NCBI RefSeq assembly: GCF_018402175.1
Contig: NZ_JAGYJK010000010.1
Location: 1 to 64,000, forward strand
Reading direction: 5' to 3'
DNA from: Yoonia sp.
GTDB lineage: Bacteria; Pseudomonadota; Alphaproteobacteria; Rhodobacterales; Rhodobacteraceae
Length of the DNA stretch: 64,000 bases
Part shown: piece by piece, positions 18,876-26,624 of the stretch
How the letters are laid out: the number at the start of each line of letters is the position of its first letter
Position numbering within the stretch: the first letter of the stretch is position 1
Made by a program: the position numbers and the translations under genes
Notes under the pieces: generated by a model
Told to the model about the DNA's origin: nothing
Database searches by the model: none
Seen by the model: the letters and a program-made list of their open reading frames with translations, nothing else

Positions 18876-19088
18876 GGTTTGTTCAGTAAGTCTTCCAAAC
18901 TCATAACGTGACTGCGTGCTCAAATCCACTGAAAGGCTTTGTTAGAGCAACCAGGCTTGAGGCTGAGTAGTTCGCCCTGAAGAACTCTCATCCTACTGTT
19001 TTTCATTCATAAAATTCGGTTTTTGCTAGGTTTTAGTTGCAGCTATTTGTATAATTGTAGTCAGAACCCTGCAATTTCGAGCTGCGAT

Positions 19089-19750
19089 ATGAAGCCCAGA
19101 AAGCCGCCTCCGGAACAAGATGACCTGCTGCGCGCACGGTTGGTCGAAATGATCGACATGCGCCACGAACTGGTGAAGCTCGCCGACCTGATCGACTGGG
19201 AGGTGTTCGAGCGGGAATGGGCCGGGTTCTTCCCGTCGCAGACCGGTCGCCCGGCCACGCCGACGCGCGTGGTCGCGGGGCTCCTCTATCTTCAGCACGC
19301 CTTTCGGCTGTCCGATGAAGCGGTGGTGGCGCGGTGGGTGGAGAACCCTTACTGGCAGCATTTCTGCGGCGAGACGTTCTTTCTGCATCGCCTGCCGATC
19401 GACCCGTCATCGATGACGCGCTGGCGCAACCGGATTGGCGAGGAGGGTGTCGAGTGGCTGCTGACCGAGACGATCAAGGCCGGACAGCGCGCCGGGGCGG
19501 TGCAGGATGACCACCTGAGGAAGGTCACCGTCGATACGACCGTGATGGAAAAGAACATCGCGCACCCCACCGATGCCCGGCTCTACGAAAGGGCACGGCG
19601 CAAGCTCGTCGGGCTGGCACGTGAGGCGGGCATCGACCTGCGCCAGAACTACAACCGCCTCGGCCCCCGGCTATCCGGCCAGGTCGGCCGCTATGCCCAT
19701 GCCCGTCAGTTCAAGCGGATGAGCAAGACGCTGCGTCGGCTTAAGGGCTA
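19089..19750 (+). pseudogene. IS5/IS1182-type transposase, 5' half
   Basis: From MKPRKPPPEQDDLLRARL this matches the N-terminal ~220 residues of a DDE transposase common in Rhodobacterales, including the GRPATPTRVVAGLLYLQHAF-like segment, DPSSMTRWRNRIG and VDTTVMEKNIAHPTDARLY with the first catalytic Asp. Homology ends at LKGY, where a minus-strand fragment of another element begins. The remaining catalytic residues are lost, so it is inactive. Confidence 0.8.
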
Positions 19751-19928
19751 TAGCCATGTAGAGGATCGCGTCGAACACGTCGCGCAAGCTTGTGGTGCGG
19801 GGTCTGCCCGTGGTCTTGGGTGCTGGCATGAAGGGCGCGATCAGTGCCCATTCGGGGTCTGTCAGATCGCTTGCATACTTGTCGCCCACTCGGGCATGTT
19901 GGCGTCGGGTGAGTTCGGTCCAGGCCAT
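19751..19928 (-). pseudogene. IS5-family (IS427-like) transposase OrfA, 5' fragment
   Basis: 59 codons starting MAWTELTRRQ and containing YASDLTDPEWALI and GRPRTTSLRDVFDAILYMA match the N-terminus of the small-frame IS5/IS427 transposase. It stops at the junction with the oppositely oriented element at about 19750. Only the start of the gene is left. Confidence 0.75.
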
Positions 19929-19999
19929 CGTGATCTCCGTTCAGCTTCATACCCGAACAGAAGCACAACCTGCTGAACTCACTCAATTAGTTTCAAATC

Positions 20000-21115
20000 A
20001 GCCTCTTAGACAGGCAGGTCGGGGCTATGGAGGCCGATCAGATCCTGTTTGCCGACAAGGTGAAGGACTTGGCAACACGTGTCGGCGTCGTCACAACGAC
20101 ATCGCCTCTGGTAGACTATGAAGCGCTGAAGGCGTTGGCTAAGCTGGCAGCTGACGCAGAGGAGCGGGATCGTGAGCTGAACAAGCAGATTGCGGCGCAT
20201 GAACAGCTCTTGGCCGACGCTCAAGATGTCTTGGAAAACATTGACCTCGCAGTTGCTGAGCTTGCTCGTGCGTTCCCAGCATGGGTTGATACCAGTTCAC
20301 TCGGCGCCCTCCGAAAAGCTGTAAATACTGCCACTGCTGTCATCGTTGATAGGGACAGGCGTGCCGACCTTGAAAAATCGCTGAAGTCGCTTCTGGAACT
20401 GGACAGTGTCGACGAGGCGAGCGCCGCCTTGGCTGGGGCAACGCAAACCGGATTGCAGGCTGAGCTGAACGAGGTCAGTGCTGATCTGGAAGGCATTGAA
20501 CATCGTTACAAGGCCGCCATCGAGGCACGAACTAATGCCGACCAACAGTTGCGTGCCATCGGCGGGGATGCGGATGTTGCTTTGCTTGTCGAGCGCAAGA
20601 CGACGCTGGAACTCGAAATGCAAGAAACTGCACTCCGTCATCTGGAACTGAGCCTCGGCCACCGCCTCGCCGAGACGGCGATCCGGCGCTATCGGGATGA
20701 ACATCGTAGTGCCATGATGCAGGCCACAGAGACCGCATTCGCAGAGTTGACGAATAGCGCATATTCCAAACTTCAAACCCAGATTGACGGAGCATCGGAA
20801 ACCCTGTTGGCGCTGGATGCGAGCGGCATGGCCAAACAAGCGCAGGACATGTCCAAAGGCACTAGGTTCCAATTATATCTGGCCTTGCGCGCCGCGGCGT
20901 ATGAGCAGTTAGCGGATCAGGGCGCGGCGCTGCCATTCTTCTGCGACGACATTTTTGAGACATTTGACGAGGAGCGCACGCGCTCAGCTTGTCGGTTAAT
21001 GCAGCGGATTGGCAGGCGCGGGCAGGCGATCTACCTTACGCATCATCAGCATGTGGTAGATATCGCGCGCGACGTCTGCGGAGAGAACGTGCAAATCCAC
21101 AGTATCGCAAGCTGA
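20000..21115 (+). pseudogene. C-terminal part of a YhaN-like SMC-type ATPase
   Basis: About 370 codons of coiled-coil sequence followed by a complete ABC-type C-terminal lobe: signature SKGTRFQLYLALR, Walker B PFFCDDIF, D-loop FDEERT and switch His in LTHHQHV. This is the end of a ~1000-residue AAA/SMC-like protein of the YhaN type, usually paired with a YhaO phosphoesterase. The N-terminal lobe with Walker A is missing and insertion-sequence debris takes its place, so the product cannot bind ATP normally. An ATG at 20027 could start a truncated protein. Confidence 0.65.
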
Positions 21116-21154
21116 TGCTCCGCCGGTCGGTGGCTGAGCCTACAGCAGAATCCC

Positions 21155-21190
21155 TTGACCTAGTGTGTAGTAGTTACTACACACTACACA
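21155..21190 (+). promoter_or_regulatory. XRE promoter and 26-bp palindromic operator
   Basis: TTGACC at 21155-21160 and TACACA at 21178-21183 (17-base spacer) predict a transcript starting at or next to the ATG at 21190, that is, leaderless. Between and over these elements is an inverted repeat with perfect 12-base arms TAGTGTGTAGTA / TACTACACACTA and a 2-base centre (21161-21186). It is the expected autoregulatory site of the XRE protein encoded next. Confidence 0.65.
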
Positions 21191-21543
21191 TGGAGAGTTT
21201 TGGATCATATGTGCGAACACGCAGGGAAGCGCTGAACGCTGAGGACAAATCTATGTCCCTGCGTCAGGTGGCATTGAGGATCGGTGTGGAACCGGCCTTC
21301 TTGAGCAAGATTGAGCGCGACGTGGCGCCGCCGCCCTCTGAGGCAAAGATAGTCGCGCTCGCAATGGCGCTTGCTGAAGATCCAGACTTACTTTTGGCGA
21401 TGGCGGGGAAGGTGTCTAGCGACCTTCAGGCCATTATTCGCAAGCGCCCACAATTGATCGGGGAACTGCTGCGACAGCTTAAGGAGCAACCCGATCACGC
21501 AATTTTAAGCATCGTCCGGAATGTTACAGACGGCGACTGGTAG
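21190..21543 (+). CDS. XRE-family transcriptional regulator
   Basis: 117-residue protein with an N-terminal helix-turn-helix (MSLRQVALRIGVEPAFLSKIERD) and a C-terminal helical tail after AMAGKVSSDLQAIIRKRP. The ATG at 21190 follows directly on a long palindrome, with no Shine-Dalgarno sequence. An upstream in-frame start would read through the palindrome and lacks homology. It is followed after nine bases by the gene carrying the inversion, so it probably heads a three-gene operon and represses it through the palindrome. Confidence 0.88.
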   Translation: MESFGSYVRTRREALNAEDKSMSLRQVALRIGVEPAFLSKIERDVAPPPSEAKIVALAMALAEDPDLLLAMAGKVSSDLQAIIRKRPQLIGELLRQLKEQPDHAILSIVRNVTDGDW

Positions 21544-21552
21544 GAGGTCCAA

Positions 21553-22566
21553 ATGATTACGCTTCAACATGACCAAATGGTTTTTCGTTTCCCGCACATT
21601 GATGAGGCAGCTGGTGTTCGTATAGATTGCCCCAATGGCATTGCGACAAACTGGCGAACCTTGCCTTTCTCAACATTGAACCCATCAAGCCAAGGTTGGT
21701 TTGGCAGAACAACATAATTCTGAGGATCTTTGCTGAGGCCATCTCCCCACTTTTCTCCAGAAACCGCGTTGATTTTGCCGGCACCAATCTTGAGTGCGAC
21801 AGGAAGTTTATGCATGCCAGAACCCAGGCTTCCAAAGTTCAGCCAAAGCGCGTCTGTCTGAAACATTGGCATTATGATACCGCCGCGCGCTCGGAGGTGA
21901 TTGCCCAAACCTAGATCGAAATCCTCAATGTGCCGAAGCGGAAAGCGGCCCAACCCCGGTGGCAAGTGATAGTCTTGCCCATTGTCAGGCAGGCGCAGGG
22001 TCCTCTGGAAAGGCTACACTGTCGAAGAGCAGGTTGATCCTGAAAGTGATGTTGGTGGCATCCAGATCGAAGCCATCCCGATGAAAAAGGAAGCTTACGA
22101 AGAGCTGAAAGCAAAGCGCGACGCTGTATTGTCGGCGCGCATCGGCGTACGTAGGATGATGTCCTGTAATTCCTCTTCATCGTTGGAAATGGGGCTCGGA
22201 ATGGGCGGTTCAATGCGCCAAAAAATCTACGATGACGAGCATAGATTAGACGCATGGGATTTTGAGAACAGCCAGCGTTGTTTCATCATGCTGGCAAATG
22301 CTCAGCAGTGGATATCAATCACTGGCGAAGAGCCGCCGCTCTCACCGATTTCGGCAGAAGCTTACAGCAAGGCTGGCCTGCCTTGGTTCGACTACTACGA
22401 CGGCGATCGCAAGGCCATCGAGGGGGCAAAGGCCCTCGGCAACATCAAGTCCATAAAAGCGATCGCTGATGGCAAGCGTGCAGACACTTGGCCAAAAGAG
22501 AAATCGAAATTCGATTACTTGGTGAAGAAGATCAAGGGCATAAACGTGTCGGACGGTTCATGGTGA
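21553..22566 (+). pseudogene. Conserved protein of unknown function split by an internal 383-bp inversion
   Basis: The gene starts at an ATG behind AGGAGG and gives 25 codons (MITLQHDQMVFRFP...). The frame then breaks. The middle of the protein (FQRTLRLPDNGQDYHLPPGLG ... GKVRQFVAMPLG) lies on the minus strand between 22010 and 21628. The C-terminal part (GYTVEEQVDPESD ... GLGMGGSMRQKIYDDE ... GLPWFDYYDGD) resumes on the plus strand at 22011. Reversing 21628-22010 gives one open frame of 1014 bases (337 residues) with codons intact at both joints. I recognise a conserved bacterial family of unknown function. As the segment now lies, no full protein can be made. Its stop overlaps the hydrolase start. 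Confidence 0.75.
21628..22010 (-). repeat. Inverted 383-bp segment within the gene at 21553-22566
   Basis: Both boundaries can be placed to within a base or two because re-inversion restores the reading frame and the conserved peptide at each joint (...RID-FQRT... and ...MPLGQ-GYTV...). The only inverted repeat at the breakpoints is TT (21627-21628) / AA (22010-22011). No recombinase gene lies beside it. xerD at 36 kb is a housekeeping type. Confidence 0.75.
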
Positions 22567-23147
22567 GTAGGGGCTCGGAGGCTGCCACGGCTCCCGATGA
22601 AATCTACTACCTCCCTGGCATGGGAGGTCGGCTCGACGCAGGTCTTGGTGGAGAATTATTGCGACGCGGATTTGCGCTTAGCGGTCGGGAGACCATCGGG
22701 GCCTTCAAGAAGCTAAGCTTTGGCGAACAGGTCGATGCGGTAAAGCAGGACTTGGTCGAGCGGTGCTGGAAGCCGGAGGCCTTGGTCGTAGCAAACTCAT
22801 TCGGGGGTTATCTGTTCCTTCACGCGCAGCTCGGGCTGGAGCCGCTCCCTGGCCGAGTGCTTCTGCTTTCCCCTGTGATTGGTGCCACCGCGCAAGGCGT
22901 AACTGGAATGAGGTTTTACCCACCGCGGGCTGACGTCCTTAAGCAGACGGCCCAAGCCGGTAGTTTTCCTAAGCCTAACAACATCAATGTGCATGTTGGT
23001 GATGAAGACTGGCAAGCAGGACCACAGGCACTTGTGGAATTTTGCAACGCTGCCGGAATTGAAGTGCATTTGGCTCCAGGGCGAGGTCATATGCTTGGGC
23101 CAGATTATGTTGGTCCATTGTTGGATGCTTGGCTACGAGCCAATTGA
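22560..23147 (+). CDS. Alpha/beta hydrolase-fold protein
   Basis: 195-residue small hydrolase. The nucleophile elbow reads VVANSFGGY, with Asn in place of the usual Gly before the Ser, and the terminal His lies in GRGHMLGPD. A probable acidic residue is in HVGDEDW. It resembles the RBBP9/YdeN-like small alpha/beta hydrolases. The ATG overlaps the end of the inverted gene by seven bases, so translation is coupled to it. The substrate is unknown. Confidence 0.72.
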   Translation: MVSRGSEAATAPDEIYYLPGMGGRLDAGLGGELLRRGFALSGRETIGAFKKLSFGEQVDAVKQDLVERCWKPEALVVANSFGGYLFLHAQLGLEPLPGRVLLLSPVIGATAQGVTGMRFYPPRADVLKQTAQAGSFPKPNNINVHVGDEDWQAGPQALVEFCNAAGIEVHLAPGRGHMLGPDYVGPLLDAWLRAN

Positions 23148-23550
23148 TGCAGCGCAGAGGTCCGCTTTGCTGCGAAATGGCCGCCTTGGACACGAGAGAG
23201 AGTTGGGCGCATGAGTCATTCCCTCCGCCATATAAACTTGCCGAAATAGATGGTGGGCCTTATTGGGCCGTCTTGCTTTGGTTTCAAAGGTGTTTCTGCA
23301 CGCGGACCGGCCTTCTGGCGCATGTAGACCCCTGAGAACCGCACTTTGAACGCCACGTCGCGTCGATCGTGCGCCCGTTTCCAAAGTATCACCGATGCTG
23401 CAATGGGTTTGCATGCCGATGCACGCGCGCGGGATTTTCGGCAATTTGACGTCAGAACAGCATGATCCCGCGACTGCCCTGGCACACTCACCTCTTGATG
23501 ATTGGGATGGGCGCGCAGGCCAGTGTGACCACGTCACGGCAACGGCGGTG
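23148..23550. other. 403-bp stretch without a recognisable gene
   Basis: It separates the accessory patch from the Mrp operon. Short frames exist on both strands, but none has a binding site, family motif or convincing codon use. No RNA gene, terminator or clear inverted repeat was seen. Confidence 0.5.
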
Positions 23551-23952
23551 TTATTCGCCTATGGTGCCTTTGGTTTCAGCAATGCGGCGATCCTCGTCGC
23601 TCTCGAAGCCTGCCCAAGGGCGATCGGATCCGGTCGGCGACACATCCGCGCGTTTGACAGATGTATGCAGGTTCGCCTTGGCGATAAAATGTGCTGTGAT
23701 CGGGGCTGTCAGAAACAGGAACAGCGTGATCATCAGCTCATGAAAGCTGAATTTCGCGTCGGCGAAGACGAAATAAATCATCGACGCGATCAGAACACCG
23801 CCCACACCGAGCGTTGTTGTTTTGGTTGGGCCATGTAACCGCGTCATCGGGTCGGGGAGCTTTATCAACCCGTAAGAGCCGACAAATCCGAACACGCCAG
23901 CGATAACCAAAAAGGCCGCAACGATGATTTCCTGCCAGAGTTCCATGTCCAT
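23551..23952 (-). CDS. mnhG: Mrp/Mnh antiporter subunit G
   Basis: 133-residue small membrane subunit of the multisubunit cation/proton antiporter. Three hydrophobic segments and the family blocks GSYGLIKLPDPMTRLHGPTK and FLFLTAPITAHFIAKA are present. It is last in the operon. ATG at 23952, with a second in-frame ATG six bases on. The ~30-residue hydrophilic tail after AKANLH is longer than in short homologues. Confidence 0.92.
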   Translation of the reverse strand: MDMELWQEIIVAAFLVIAGVFGFVGSYGLIKLPDPMTRLHGPTKTTTLGVGGVLIASMIYFVFADAKFSFHELMITLFLFLTAPITAHFIAKANLHTSVKRADVSPTGSDRPWAGFESDEDRRIAETKGTIGE

Positions 23953-23960
23953 TGCTCCGG

Positions 23961-24233
23961 TCACTCGATGATATTTCCGCGCAGCATAAAGCGCGCGTAG
24001 GCAACGGTGGAGATGAAGCCGACCATCGCAATCAGAATTGATACTTCGAAAAATATCGCCGTGCCTTCGATGATCCCGAAAAGCACGAGGATTGCGATGA
24101 AGTTGATCACCATCGTATCCAGTGCAAGAATCCGGTCTGGTACACCAGAAGACATGATCACGGACCACAGGTTCATCAGCAGAGCCAGGCAAAAACAGCC
24201 CGTGGCGAACATCAGGGCATAGGGCAGTATCAT
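23961..24233 (-). CDS. mnhF: Mrp/Mnh antiporter subunit F
   Basis: 90-residue subunit with three transmembrane helices and the conserved GVPDRILALDTM motif. It overlaps the end of mnhE by four bases and precedes mnhG by eight. It is needed for assembly of the antiporter complex in the inner membrane. Confidence 0.93.
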   Translation of the reverse strand: MILPYALMFATGCFCLALLMNLWSVIMSSGVPDRILALDTMVINFIAILVLFGIIEGTAIFFEVSILIAMVGFISTVAYARFMLRGNIIE

Positions 24234-24721
24234 TCGAAAATCTCCCTCAATCGGCGTTCGTAGCGCTGCTTGATATCATCTCTGACAGCGTCGGGATCCG
24301 CGGCGTCTAGGCAATGCACCAGCAGGCTGCGGCCGTCTGCGGCGACATCGGCGCTGACGGTGCCGGGTGTCATCGTGATCGTCCCCGCCAGTACGGTAAT
24401 CGCCTCGGGGCTGCGCAGGTCTAGTGGCACGGTGACCCATGTCGGGCGCATATCCTCGTTGCGTTTGAACAAGATGATTTTGGCCACGCTGACATTGGCG
24501 ACGACGATGTCCCATAGAACAACAAGGATGAACTCGACGATCATCGCCGGGTTTTTCAGACGCGGTCGATCTGGCCAATAAGGAGCGGTAAGCAGCGGGA
24601 TCAAGATGCCAAGGATCAGGCCGAACACCAATGTGCCCAATGACACATAATTGACCAGCATCTGCCAGACGGCGACCAACAGCAGCGTTAACAGCGGGTG
24701 GGGTAGCAACCGGGCGATCAT
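24230..24721 (-). CDS. mnhE: Mrp/Mnh antiporter subunit E
   Basis: 163-residue subunit with two to three N-terminal membrane helices and a cytoplasmic domain. The family blocks VLWDIVVANVSVAKIIL and TITMTPGTVSADVAADGRSL are clear. Start overlaps the mnhD stop (ATGA). Confidence 0.93.
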   Translation of the reverse strand: MIARLLPHPLLTLLLVAVWQMLVNYVSLGTLVFGLILGILIPLLTAPYWPDRPRLKNPAMIVEFILVVLWDIVVANVSVAKIILFKRNEDMRPTWVTVPLDLRSPEAITVLAGTITMTPGTVSADVAADGRSLLVHCLDAADPDAVRDDIKQRYERRLREIFE

Positions 24722-26274
24722 TTCTGCGACCCTTCCAAAGGCATGTTTTCGACTTCAATCGCGCGTGCGGTTTCAAGCACTGCGGCAATATAGGACTGCT
24801 TGTCGAACACCTGCGCCGATGTTTCGGACAGGAATGTGGTGACAGGTCCGGCAAAGACAGTGAGCATCGCAATGGCAGCTATCAACCCGCCCGTCGCAAC
24901 GAAGGTCAGGGCTGTCTGGGGGTGGGGGGCAGGAGTGTGGTCAACCTCTGGGGCGACGTTCCAGAACACAAGGCTGCCGGCACGGGCAAAGCCCACAACC
25001 GCCACCAGCGACGTGGCGAGGATCGTCGCCCAAATGAGCCAGACCAGCGCGTGATCGCGCACAGCATCCAGCACCAAAAGCTTGCCCAAGAAACCCGACA
25101 GCGGCGGCATACCGGCCATCGCGATGGCAGCCGCAAAGAAATAGGCCGCGATCAAGCCGTTCTGCACAATGGCTGGGCGTGGCGCGATTGCGTCATCCTC
25201 TGCCACACGTCGGGCGCGGACCATATCGACCACCAGAAACAATGCTGCCCCTGCCAGGGTCGAATGGATCATATAATATAGTGCCGCTGTGATCGCTTGT
25301 GGTGTGAACAGGGCAATGGCAATCAGCAATGTGCCCATCGAGCCGATCGCGGCAAAGGCTGCCAGCCGCCCAAGATGGCTGGCACCCAGAACGCCGATCA
25401 TCCCAACCACCAGCGTCACGATCGCCCCAGCCAGCAGCCACGGGCCGATCATATCGGCGGTTGCTGCAACATCGGTCCCGAATACCAGCGTGTAGATGCG
25501 GATGATCGCATAGGCGCCGATCTTGGTCATCACTGCAAACAGGGCGGCCACCGGCGCAGGGGCTTCGGCATAGGTCGCAGGCAGCCAGAAATGCAGCGGG
25601 ATCAGCGCGGCCTTGACCGCAAAGACCAACAGCAGCAACACGGCAGCAACCCGTATCATCGCGGTGTCACTTGCAGGCAGGTCTGCCACCCGTACCGCCA
25701 GATCGGCCATATTCAGCGTTCCGGTCACCGCGTAGATCGTGCCGAGTGCGAATAAAAACAGGGTCGATCCCAGCAGGTTATAGATCACATATTGCACACC
25801 GGCGCGCAGCCGCACGGCACCACCGCCATGGATCATCAGCCCGTAAGAGGCGATCAGCAGCACTTCGAAAAACACGAAAAGGTTAAAGGCGTCACCGGTC
25901 AGGAACGCCCCGAAAATACCCATCAGCTGGAACTGGAATAGCGCATGGAAATGATGGCCACGCTTGTCCCAACCCGACCCGATCGCATACAGCACCACCG
26001 CCAGCGCCAGCACAGCGGTCAGCAACACCATCATCGCCGACAGCCTGTCCAGCACCAGAACAATTCCGAATGGTGCAGGCCAGTTGCCAAGCTCGTAGAC
26101 ATCAATCTGGCCGGACATGCTGTGGACCAGCAGGCCGATTCCGATGCCGATCAGTGCCACGGTCGAGGCCACTGAAAACACCCGCTGCGTTATCACCTGA
26201 TAGCGCAGAACCAGAATGATGATTGCTGCGACAAGGGCGGGCAGCAGGACGGGGGCAATGATCCAGTGGTTCAC
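24718..26274 (-). CDS. mnhD: Mrp/Mnh antiporter subunit D
   Basis: 518-residue polytopic subunit related to NuoM/NuoN. It contains the proton-channel block with FEVLLIASYGL, the conserved Lys in AVKAALIPLHFWLP, and AGMPPLSGFLGKLLVL. Overlaps mnhC by four bases. It forms one of the two ion-translocating antiporter units with MnhA. Confidence 0.94.
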   Translation of the reverse strand: MNHWIIAPVLLPALVAAIIILVLRYQVITQRVFSVASTVALIGIGIGLLVHSMSGQIDVYELGNWPAPFGIVLVLDRLSAMMVLLTAVLALAVVLYAIGSGWDKRGHHFHALFQFQLMGIFGAFLTGDAFNLFVFFEVLLIASYGLMIHGGGAVRLRAGVQYVIYNLLGSTLFLFALGTIYAVTGTLNMADLAVRVADLPASDTAMIRVAAVLLLLVFAVKAALIPLHFWLPATYAEAPAPVAALFAVMTKIGAYAIIRIYTLVFGTDVAATADMIGPWLLAGAIVTLVVGMIGVLGASHLGRLAAFAAIGSMGTLLIAIALFTPQAITAALYYMIHSTLAGAALFLVVDMVRARRVAEDDAIAPRPAIVQNGLIAAYFFAAAIAMAGMPPLSGFLGKLLVLDAVRDHALVWLIWATILATSLVAVVGFARAGSLVFWNVAPEVDHTPAPHPQTALTFVATGGLIAAIAMLTVFAGPVTTFLSETSAQVFDKQSYIAAVLETARAIEVENMPLEGSQK

Positions 26275-26624
26275 TTGCTTGGCTCCTGCGCGTCGACCGG
26301 CCCATCGGACAGGTTCACATGATCATCGTTGGACGACAGATACGCACCCAATGCGATCAGGACAACGACGGCGGTCATCCCGAACGAAATCACGATCGCT
26401 GTCAGCACCAGGGCCTGCGGCAATGGATCGGTATAGGTCGGCGTGTTGTTGAGCAAAACCGGCGGCAGATTGATCGCAATCCGCCCGGATGCGAACAAAA
26501 ACAGGTTCACCGCATAGGTCAGCATCGAGATGCCCAGAATAACCGGAAAGGTGCGCAGGCGCAGGGTCAGATAAATCCCGGCGGCGGTCAGCGCGCCGAT
26601 GGCACTTGCAAGTAGATATTCCAT
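26271..26624 (-). CDS. mnhC: Mrp/Mnh antiporter subunit C
   Basis: 117-residue NuoK-like subunit with three transmembrane helices and the motif PLPQALVLTAIVISFG containing the conserved membrane residues. It overlaps mnhAB by one base and mnhD by four. Confidence 0.93.
   Translation of the reverse strand: MEYLLASAIGALTAAGIYLTLRLRTFPVILGISMLTYAVNLFLFASGRIAINLPPVLLNNTPTYTDPLPQALVLTAIVISFGMTAVVVLIALGAYLSSNDDHVNLSDGPVDAQEPSK

Noticed and set aside
21564..21965. Minus-strand frame treated as an independent small gene
   Set aside because: It lacks its own start context, and its sequence fits between the two plus-strand halves of the surrounding gene, so it is the inverted middle part.
23216..23537. 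Possible small genes in the gap before the Mrp operon
   Set aside because: Overlapping frames on both strands without binding sites, family motifs or consistent codon use.
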